Positions 8,403 through 15,246 of a stretch of DNA of 64,000 nt are shown here, piece by piece (the first letter of the stretch is position 1; each line of letters opens with the position of its first letter). The DNA is from Bifidobacterium pluvialisilvae (lineage in GTDB: Bacteria > Actinomycetota > Actinomycetes > Actinomycetales > Bifidobacteriaceae). Under the pieces are notes generated by a model. It searched no databases, was not told the DNA's origin, and was given only the letters and a program-made list of their open reading frames with translations. The stretch covers positions 186,001-250,000 of the forward strand of contig NZ_JAHBBI010000002.1 of NCBI RefSeq assembly GCF_019331695.1, given 5' to 3'. A program made the translations under genes and the position numbers.

Positions 8403-8799
8403 ATGGGATACATGCGATTTTTTATGTTCCGTGACAGATTCTGATGATGATTACACGGACAAAGCCTCGGAATCATGCGGTTTCTTATTGTCGGCATGAC
8501 GATGGATGTGTCAGGGAATGACAACATCGCCGAATTGCCTCCCCGATGCCAAAGAATCGTGGCACGGAAACGAAGAATAAGGGAATCATGCGTCCCGTGA
8601 CGTCGTCGGCAGACACGTAGCCCACTATGGGGAGGCAAGTGACGTGGAATGACCGGTGACGATGATGCTGCGGCATTACGGCAACGGTGACGATGCGGCC
8701 GACAACGGTAGCGATTCCGTTATGGAACGGCGAGGGCCGGTCGCCAAAGCATCTGGCACAATGTGAACGGTATTGCACGTGCACGAGAATGGAGCGACG

Positions 8800-10446
8800 A
8801 TGAGTGAGAAGACTGCGGGACGAAACGTTGAACTCGGAAGCGGCATCACGCCGATCTGGCCGGCGGTCACGACGATCGACGACGACGGGGCCATCGAATT
8901 CCACGGACGGACCGCCGCGTCGCTCCTCGACGAATTCGGCTCGCCGCTCTACCTCATCGACACCGACGAGGTCGCCGCACGCGCACGGTACTTCGTACGC
9001 GCCGCCGCCGACGCGTTCACCAACTCCACCACGCACGTGAGCTTCGCCGGCAAGGCGTTCCTCTCCAAGCGCATCGTGCGCGAGGTCATCGACGCCGGCA
9101 TGTACGTCGACACCTGCACCATGGGCGAGATGCGCATCGCGCTCGCCGCCGGCGCGCCCGGCCGTCGCCTCGTATTGCACGGCAACAACAAATCCGACGC
9201 CGAAATCGAACTCGCCGTCGCCAACGACTTCGCCAAGATCGTCATCGACTCGCCCGACGAGCCCGAACGCATCGCCGCCATCGCCCGTCGGCTCGGCAAA
9301 CGCGCCAAGGTCATGCTGCGCGTGACCTCCGGCATCCACGCCGGCGGCCACGAATACATCTCCACCGCGCACGAGGACCAGAAGTTCGGCGTGCCGCTGC
9401 TGCCCGCCGGCGCGGACACGGCGGCGCTCGGAGTGCTCGACGGACTGGGGGAGGGAGTGGGTGTGGATGTGCCCAACCACCCTCAGTCAGCTTCGCTGAC
9501 AGCTCCCGCCAGCGGGAGCGGGGCAGATGATGCGGCGACTTCCGCCAGCGGGAGCGGGGAGCCGAAGGTGGGGGAGAACTCGCCGTACGCCCTCCACGAC
9601 GACGCCACCGACGCCGACAAGGCGCTCGTCGCCGCCATGAACACCGTGGCCGACGGGCCGGCGCTCGCCGTGCTCAAGACCATCGCCGCGCACACCGATG
9701 CCCTCGAACTCGTGGGCATCCACTCGCACATCGGCTCGAACATCCACGACGCCGACGCGTTCATCCAGGCCGCCAAGCGCATGATGCTGCTTCGTAAGAC
9801 CTTCTACGCCACCGACGCCTACACGCTGCCCGAGGTCGACCTCGGCGGCGGCTACTCCGTGGCCTACACCGACGGCGAGGACTCCATGGACGTGCGCGTG
9901 GAGCTCAAGCGCCTCGCCGACGCGGTCGCCGCCGTCAACCGCGCGCTCGGCATGCCCGCGCCCGCCATCAGCTTCGAGCCGGGACGCTGGATCGTGGCAC
10001 CCGCCGGCGTGACCCTGTACCGCGTGGGCACCGTCAAGCCCGTGCATCTCACCGACGCCAAGGACTCCGCCGGCAACCCCATCGACGAACGCGTGTACGT
10101 CTCCGTGGACGGCGGTATGAGCGACAACATCCGACCGGCGCTGTACGGAGCCGACTACACGGCCCGGCTCGCCAACCGCGCCGGCGCGAAGGAGACCATG
10201 CTCGCCCGCGTGGTCGGCATGCATTGCGAATCCGGCGACATCGTGGTGCACGAGGTGCGGCTGCCCGCCGACACGCACCGTGGAGACATCCTCGCCGTGC
10301 CCGTCACCGGCGCCTACGGCCGTACGATGGCCAGCAACTACAACCAGGCGCTCATCCCCGCCGTCGTGGGCATCGGCGAATCCGGCGCCAGCGTGATGCT
10401 GCGCCGCCAGACCATCGACGATCTGCTGGACCTCGACCAGGACTGA
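8800..10446 (+). CDS. lysA: Diaminopimelate decarboxylase with a repeat-derived internal insert
   Basis: A PLP enzyme converting meso-diaminopimelate to L-lysine and CO2. Seen: SFAGKAF with the PLP lysine at K85; HSHIGSNI at about 308-315 for phosphate contact; DLGGGYSV; EPGRWIVAPAG; and HCESGDIV with the cross-subunit catalytic Cys of fold-type III decarboxylases. At 548 residues it is about 100 longer than typical LysA. The extra lies mostly at residues about 205-290, a Gly/Ser/Ala-rich, charged stretch partly encoded by a palindromic extragenic repeat (separate entry). The frame opens earlier at TTG 8773, but ATG 8800 follows GGAG at good spacing and gives the usual N-terminus. hom and thrB follow, so the gene sits in an aspartate-family amino-acid region. 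Confidence 0.95.
   Translation: MSEKTAGRNVELGSGITPIWPAVTTIDDDGAIEFHGRTAASLLDEFGSPLYLIDTDEVAARARYFVRAAADAFTNSTTHVSFAGKAFLSKRIVREVIDAGMYVDTCTMGEMRIALAAGAPGRRLVLHGNNKSDAEIELAVANDFAKIVIDSPDEPERIAAIARRLGKRAKVMLRVTSGIHAGGHEYISTAHEDQKFGVPLLPAGADTAALGVLDGLGEGVGVDVPNHPQSASLTAPASGSGADDAATSASGSGEPKVGENSPYALHDDATDADKALVAAMNTVADGPALAVLKTIAAHTDALELVGIHSHIGSNIHDADAFIQAAKRMMLLRKTFYATDAYTLPEVDLGGGYSVAYTDGEDSMDVRVELKRLADAVAAVNRALGMPAPAISFEPGRWIVAPAGVTLYRVGTVKPVHLTDAKDSAGNPIDERVYVSVDGGMSDNIRPALYGADYTARLANRAGAKETMLARVVGMHCESGDIVVHEVRLPADTHRGDILAVPVTGAYGRTMASNYNQALIPAVVGIGESGASVMLRRQTIDDLLDLDQD
9477..9581. repeat. Palindromic extragenic-type repeat embedded in the lysA coding sequence
   Basis: Contains GTCAGC-TTC-GCTGAC (9486-9500) and GCTCCCGC-CA-GCGGGAGC (9502-9519), then a second partial copy, CCAGCGGGAGCGGGGAG (about 9545-9561). 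Its arrangement matches the reverse complement of the intergenic elements at 23127-23173 and 24940-24990. It encodes residues about 227-261 of LysA in frame without a stop. Confidence 0.8.
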
Positions 10447-10447
10447 C

Positions 10448-10480
10448 GTTGAACACAGGCCTGACTGGCCTGGGTTCAAC
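10448..10480 (+). terminator. Hairpin directly after lysA
   Basis: GTTGAACaCAGGCC pairs with GGCCTGgGTTCAAC around a short loop, beginning 2 bp after the lysA stop. There is no T-run, so it may act as a 3'-end stabiliser or weak terminator. Confidence 0.6.
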
Positions 10481-10611
10481 GTCATCCTGAGCGAGGCGAG
10501 GTGTGAGCATGTCATCCTGAGCGAGGCGAAGCCGAGTCGAAGGATCGTGTTGATGGTTTTTGAGGATCAAAGATCCTTCGACTCCGGCCTTCGGCCTCCG
10601 CTCAGGATGAC
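10481..10611. repeat. TCATCCTGAG-family palindromic repeat (site 1)
   Basis: Two GTCATCCTGAGCGAGGCGA left ends (10481 and about 10511), then GTCGAAGGATC, and after a spacer AAGATCCTTCGACTC-like and CTCAGGATGACA right ends. This forms a long imperfect palindrome. The same family occurs at four other sites in the window. Confidence 0.85.
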
Positions 10612-10755
10612 AGGAAGGTGGCTGCGGCCGTAAGTCCGCCCGGATGATGGGGAGGTGGCTGCGCCCCGACTCCGCCCGGATGACGGGGAGGCGGCTGCGG
10701 TCTCGACTCCGCCCGGATGACGGGGAGGCGGCTGCGGTCTCGACTCCGCCCGGGA
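10608..10755. repeat. Four tandem units of 36-37 bp
   Basis: Units begin at TGA positions 10608, 10645, 10681 and 10718. Each reads roughly TGACGGGGAGGCGGCTGCGG followed by a CGACTCCGCCCGGA-like end. The first unit starts inside the right end of the TCATCCTGAG palindrome, so the array seems to have grown from it. It lies just upstream of hom. Confidence 0.8.
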
Positions 10756-10857
10756 GGACGGGGGCGCGCAATCCGCTGCCTGTCGCTTTGCACCCGTAGG
10801 ATTGAATAGGTTGTAATTTCAACGCATACGCACCGTCTTTGGGAAGGACGCAAGGAT

Positions 10858-12168
10858 ATGGCACAGAACGAAACCCCGATTCGCGTGGCGCTGCTGGGAG
10901 CCGGCACGGTCGGCTCCGCCACCGCCCGGCTGATCGTCGAGCAGCGCGACGAACTCGCGCAGCGCATCGGCCGCCCGATTGAGCTCGTAGGCGTCGCCTG
11001 CCTCAATCCGGACGAGGTCAACGTGCCGTGGATCGACAAGTCGCTGCTCACCACCGACACCGCCGGCCTGTGCACCAGGGCCGACATCGTCATCGAACTC
11101 ATCGGCGGCACGACCGCCGCGCACACGTTCGTGATGAAGGCCATCGAATCCGGCGCGTCCGTCGTCACCGCCAACAAGGCGCTCATCGCCAAGTACGGCC
11201 CGGAGATCTACGCGGCCGCCGAGGCCAAGGGCGTGGACTTCTACTTCGAGGCCGCCGTCGCCGGCGCCATCCCGATCGTGCGCCCGCTGCGCGAATCCAT
11301 GGTCGGCGACAAGATCACCAGCATCATGGGCATCGTCAACGGCACGACCAACTACATCCTCGACGAGATGACCACCAAGGGCCTCGACTTCGACGTGGCG
11401 CTCAAGGACGCGCAGGCCAAGGGCTACGCCGAAGCCGACCCGACCGGCGACATCGAGGGCGAGGACGCGGCGAACAAGGCCGCCATCATGGCGTCGCTCG
11501 CGTTCCATACCGACGTGCGCATAGACGACGTCTCCGTCGAGGGCATCACCAAGATCACTGCCGACGACATCGCCGCCGCCACCGCCGAGAACAAGGTCAT
11601 CAAGCTGCTCGCCGTGTGCGAGAACACCGAGGCCGGCATCTCCGCCCGCGTGTACCCGGCGCTCATCCCGAACGAGCATCCGCTCGCCAGCGTGCGCGGC
11701 AGCTTCAACGCCGTGTTCGTCAAGGCCGAGGCCGCCGACGACCTCATGTTCTACGGCCGTGGCGCCGGCGGCGACCCGACCGCCTCCGCCGTGGTCGGCG
11801 ACGTCGTCACCGAGGCCCGCCACATCACGCACGGCTGCACCGGCCCGTCCATCCCCATGTACGCGAACCTGCCGAAGGCCCCGCTGAGCGCGTCCAAGTC
11901 CGCGTTCGCCGTGCGCTTCGTGATTCACGACAAGCCGGGCACGCTCGCCGCCATCGCCGAGGAGTTCGCCAAGCGCGGCCTCTCCATCAACGGCGTGAAC
12001 CAGGACCTCAAGCCCACGCTGCACGAGCCGGGCTACAGCGGCGAACTGCAGCAGCTGCGTCTCGTCACCCACCTGTGCGACGAGGTCACGCTGCGCGAGG
12101 CCGTCGAGGCCGTGAGCAAGCTGGACTTCGTGACCGGCGAGGCCACCATCCTGCGCGTCATGGCCTGA
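10858..12168 (+). CDS. hom: Homoserine dehydrogenase with C-terminal ACT domain
   Basis: Reduces aspartate semialdehyde to homoserine with NAD(P)H, the branch point to threonine and methionine. At 436 residues it matches the monofunctional actinobacterial form. Seen: the Rossmann motif LLGAGTVGS at about 11-19; VVTANKALIAKYG around 100-115; GIVNGTTNYILDEM near 160-174 in the catalytic domain; and an ACT-type regulatory domain from about residue 350 (RFVIHDKPGTLAAIAEEFAK), typical of threonine feedback-sensitive enzymes. The ATG follows GGAAGGA at good spacing. thrB lies downstream across a 234-bp gap with a palindromic repeat, so the two may be partly uncoupled. Confidence 0.97.
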   Translation: MAQNETPIRVALLGAGTVGSATARLIVEQRDELAQRIGRPIELVGVACLNPDEVNVPWIDKSLLTTDTAGLCTRADIVIELIGGTTAAHTFVMKAIESGASVVTANKALIAKYGPEIYAAAEAKGVDFYFEAAVAGAIPIVRPLRESMVGDKITSIMGIVNGTTNYILDEMTTKGLDFDVALKDAQAKGYAEADPTGDIEGEDAANKAAIMASLAFHTDVRIDDVSVEGITKITADDIAAATAENKVIKLLAVCENTEAGISARVYPALIPNEHPLASVRGSFNAVFVKAEAADDLMFYGRGAGGDPTASAVVGDVVTEARHITHGCTGPSIPMYANLPKAPLSASKSAFAVRFVIHDKPGTLAAIAEEFAKRGLSINGVNQDLKPTLHEPGYSGELQQLRLVTHLCDEVTLREAVEAVSKLDFVTGEATILRVMA

Positions 12169-12253
12169 TTCCCATGCCGTTCCGACAGTGCGTCCCTGTC
12201 ATGCTGACGGTGCGGCACTGTCCCTTGTCATGTTGACGTGCGGTACTGCCCCC

Positions 12254-12371
12254 TGTCATTCTGAGCGAGCGTAGCGAGTCGAAGAATCTTTTCCGCTGGA
12301 AGATCCTTCGACTCCGGCCTTCGGCCTCCGCTCAGGATGACAAACAGAGTGGCCTCCGCTCAGAATGACAG
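12254..12371. repeat. TCATCCTGAG-family palindromic repeat (site 2)
   Basis: Left end TGTCATTCTGAGCGAGCG at 12254. The centre has AAGAATCTT and AAGATCCTTCGACTC. Right ends GCTCAGGATGACA and GCTCAGAATGACAG run to 12371. It lies between hom and thrB, and the thrB ribosome-binding site follows 22 bp later. Confidence 0.85.
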
Positions 12372-12402
12372 TGGAGCGTTTGTTTTTCGACTAAGGAGCA
12401 TT

Positions 12403-13449
12403 ATGAAGTTCGCCACCGATGCCGTGCGCGTATCCGTCCCCGCCACCAGCGCCAATCTCGGCCCCGGTTTCGATACCGCCGGACTGGCCCTCGGCGTACG
12501 CGACGAATTGAGCTTCCGGCTCACGCCGTCCGCCGGCACACAGATCGAGATCCACGGCGAGGGGGAGAACACGCTCCCGCGCGACGAATCGCACCTGGTG
12601 GTCCGCACATTCCGCCGTACGCTCGATGAGCTCGGCCTGCCGCAGGCCGGTGTGAGCCTCGTGGCGCACAACCGCATCCCGCAGGAGCGCGGCATGGGCT
12701 CCTCCGCCGAGGCCATCGTGGCCGGTGTCTCCGCGGCGGTGGCGTTCGCCGGCTACGGCGATGACGCCCGCGACTTCATCTTCGACCTCGCCGCCCACAT
12801 CGAGGGACATCCCGACAATGTGGCCCCGGCCGTGTACGGCGGCATGACCGTCTCCTGGGACTTCGAGCCGAAGACCGAGGTGCCGATCTGCGACGTGCCG
12901 TCGTCGAAGGAACCGAACGTCGTGCCCGTCACCGGTGACGGGGCGCTCTTCCCGGGCTCCCCCGAACCGTTCAAGGGCGGATACCATACCGTGAACTATC
13001 CGGTGGGCGAGCGCATCAACGCCTGGGTGTTCGTGCCCGACTACAAGCTCTCCACCGAGGAGGCGCGCAAGGCGCTGCCGCTTGAGGTGCCGCGCAAGGA
13101 CGCGCTGTTCAACGTCTCGCGTATGGCGCTGCTGCCGGCGGCCATGAGCGGCGCCGCCAGCCGCGACACCAACGCGCTGCTGTTCTCCGCCACCGGCGAC
13201 ACCCTGCACCAGTTCTACCGCAGCCATCTCATGCCGCAGTCGTGGGAGCTGATGACGTTCCTGCGCTCGCACGGCTATGCGTCCACGATCTCCGGCGCCG
13301 GTCCGTGCGTGCTGGTGCTGCACGAGGGCGACGACACCGCGGCCCTGACCAACCTGCTGTTCGAGCATTGGCTGTCGGCAAGCCACTGGCGCATGCTGCA
13401 TCCGGCCATCGACCGCCAGGGCGTGCTGTACGGCCCGGAGGAGCGGTGA
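12403..13449 (+). CDS. thrB: Homoserine kinase
   Basis: A GHMP-family kinase that phosphorylates homoserine to O-phosphohomoserine in threonine synthesis. At 348 residues it is at the long end of the family. Seen: the N-terminal VRVSVPATSANLGPGFDTAG segment (GHMP motif 1) at about 7-26; the ATP-binding RIPQERGMGSSAEAIVAG, motif 2, around 92-109; EGHPDNVAPAVYGG near 130-143; and STISGAGPCVLVL as motif 3 close to residue 290. The start is ATG 12403 after AAGGAG (12393-12398); the frame is open further upstream, but only through the palindromic repeat. Threonine synthase is not in the window. Confidence 0.96.
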   Translation: MKFATDAVRVSVPATSANLGPGFDTAGLALGVRDELSFRLTPSAGTQIEIHGEGENTLPRDESHLVVRTFRRTLDELGLPQAGVSLVAHNRIPQERGMGSSAEAIVAGVSAAVAFAGYGDDARDFIFDLAAHIEGHPDNVAPAVYGGMTVSWDFEPKTEVPICDVPSSKEPNVVPVTGDGALFPGSPEPFKGGYHTVNYPVGERINAWVFVPDYKLSTEEARKALPLEVPRKDALFNVSRMALLPAAMSGAASRDTNALLFSATGDTLHQFYRSHLMPQSWELMTFLRSHGYASTISGAGPCVLVLHEGDDTAALTNLLFEHWLSASHWRMLHPAIDRQGVLYGPEER

Positions 13450-13606
13450 CGGCCCAGGGGTGAGAAGCCGGGGTGACGACCTGCCGGGGTATCATTGACG
13501 GGCTTGTGTGATGTGGGCGATGGAAAGTCGTCCACATCGTTGATTTTTACGATTGTCGCGATGACCGTTGACGCGGTTCTCGCCTGCTAGGAAAGGCTGG
13601 TACGCT

Positions 13607-14935
13607 GTGGCGATTCCGGTGATTCTCGCGTCGAAGTCCAAGGCGCGCCGCGACGTGCTGTTCCACGCCGGCATACGGCCCACGATTCGCGTGTCGCATG
13701 TGGACGAGGCCGCGGTCGTGGTGAACACCGCCGCCCAGCAAGGCATCAGCCCCGACGACATGACCACGCGGGAGCGTGTGCCGCTACTGGCCCGCGCCAA
13801 GGCCGCCGCCGTGTACCGCGACTATCTCGCCATTTCCGCCACCGCCGCCACCGCGGTGGGGGAGCAGCATGTCTCGAGGCCGCTCGACGACGGCTTCGGC
13901 ACCATCGCCGAGACCACCACGATTCGCGAGGCCCTCGCCGAGCACCGCGGCATGACCGATGCGATGGCGGGGCCGCTCATCATCGGCTGCGACTCCATGT
14001 TCGAGCTCGACGGCGTGCCCTACGGCAAGCCGCACACCGTGGAGCACGCACGGGAGCGTCTGCGGCTCATGCGTGGCCGCACCGGCACCCTGTGGACCGG
14101 TCACTGCGTGATCGACGCCGCCACCGGTCGCATGGTGAGCCGCGCCAGCCACGCCGAGGTCACGTTCGCGAACTATTCCGACGACGACATCGAACGCTAC
14201 ATCGCCACGGGCGAGCCGCTTGAAGTGGCCGGATCCTTCACGCTCGACGGCTTCGGCGGCGCGTTCATCGACGGCATCCAGGGCGATCCGAGCGGCATCA
14301 TCGGCCTGAGCCTGCCGCTCACCCGTCAGCTGGTCGGTGAACTCGACATCGCCTGGACCGACCTGTGGAATCTGGACCGCAACACCCAGCAGGGCGCCGA
14401 CACCATCAACTCCGAATGGGAGACCCCCAAGGAGAACGTGCTCCAGCCCGGCGACGGCTTCATCGACTGCGCATGCGGCCGCAAGCACTGGGGGCTCAAC
14501 GGCGCCGCTGGCGTGCTACTGGCGCGCCGCGACGCGGAGACCGGCGAGATCACCGACGTGCTCATGCAGCATCGCGCCCTGTGGAGCGCGGAAGGCGGCA
14601 CGTGGGGCATTCCCGGCGGCGCCATCGCCGACGGCGAGAGCCCACTCGAGGGCGCCCTGCGCGAAAGCTTCGAGGAGGCGAACATCCGCCCCGAGAACAT
14701 CACCGTCGTCGGATCGTATCTCGAGGATCACGGTCCGTGGGGATACACCACCGTCTTCGCGTTCGAGAAGCCGGGGCACACCGTCGAGCCGCGCGCCAAC
14801 GACGATGAGAGCCTCGAGATCGCATGGATTCCGTTCGACAAGGTCAAGGATCTCAAGCTGTTGACCGCCATGAAGACCGATTGGCCCCGATTCGAGGAGC
14901 GACTGCGCCACATCGCCGCCACGTATGTGGCGTAG
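13607..14935 (+). CDS. Maf-like nucleotide pyrophosphatase fused to a Nudix hydrolase
   Basis: A two-domain protein of about 442 residues. Residues about 1-235 form a Maf/Ham1-like domain: PVILASKSKARRDVLFHAGI is the Maf N-terminal signature (LASxSxxR), LIIGCDSMFELDG holds the catalytic Asp, and VAGSFTLDGFGGAFID is the C-terminal motif. Residues about 290-440 are Nudix: GGAIADGESPLEGALRESFEEANI fits Gx5Ex7REuxEExGu except that the final Gly is Asn. A small CACGRKHWG segment linking them could bind a metal. Maf enzymes remove noncanonical NTPs and Nudix enzymes hydrolyse nucleoside diphosphate-X, so a housecleaning role is inferred. The start is GTG 13607 after AGGAAAGG; a longer frame starts at 13568 but lacks a site. 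Confidence 0.88.
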   Translation: MAIPVILASKSKARRDVLFHAGIRPTIRVSHVDEAAVVVNTAAQQGISPDDMTTRERVPLLARAKAAAVYRDYLAISATAATAVGEQHVSRPLDDGFGTIAETTTIREALAEHRGMTDAMAGPLIIGCDSMFELDGVPYGKPHTVEHARERLRLMRGRTGTLWTGHCVIDAATGRMVSRASHAEVTFANYSDDDIERYIATGEPLEVAGSFTLDGFGGAFIDGIQGDPSGIIGLSLPLTRQLVGELDIAWTDLWNLDRNTQQGADTINSEWETPKENVLQPGDGFIDCACGRKHWGLNGAAGVLLARRDAETGEITDVLMQHRALWSAEGGTWGIPGGAIADGESPLEGALRESFEEANIRPENITVVGSYLEDHGPWGYTTVFAFEKPGHTVEPRANDDESLEIAWIPFDKVKDLKLLTAMKTDWPRFEERLRHIAATYVA

Positions 14936-14960
14936 CCGGCTGGACCGTTTGCCGTCCGGG

Positions 14961-15181
14961 GGCGCTGAGCGACGGAGTCGAGGGATCTTGGGGCGTTGTG
15001 AGGGAAGATCCTTCGACTCGCTTCGCTCGCTCAGGATGACATGTGCGAAGTCGTTCGCTTGGGATGACATATTAGGGCGTGCTTGCTTGGGATGACATGT
15101 GAAGGCGCTCGCTCAGGATGACAGGGGCGGGCGCTCGCTCGGGATGACATGTGCGAAGTCGTTCGCTTGGGATGACATACA
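14961..15181. repeat. TCATCCTGAG-family repeat with expanded right ends (site 3)
   Basis: A palindrome (CTGAGCGACGGAGTCGAGGG, then AAGATCCTTCGACTCGC) is followed by six spaced copies of a CGCTYGGGATGACAT-type right end between about 15025 and 15181. It fills the gap between the Maf-Nudix gene and the acyltransferase. Confidence 0.8.
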
Positions 15182-15246
15182 TATTGCCGTGGCATCTTCA
15201 TCGTTTGTATACCTATGGGCTCGGGCGCGGGGGTATGCTGTAGCCT

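Noticed and set aside
8773-8799. Upstream TTG start for lysA
   Set aside because: It adds nine residues without a ribosome-binding site. ATG 8800 follows GGAG and gives a normal N-terminus.
12337-12402. Longer thrB N-terminus
   Set aside because: The extension is encoded by the palindromic repeat, and AAGGAG directly precedes ATG 12403.
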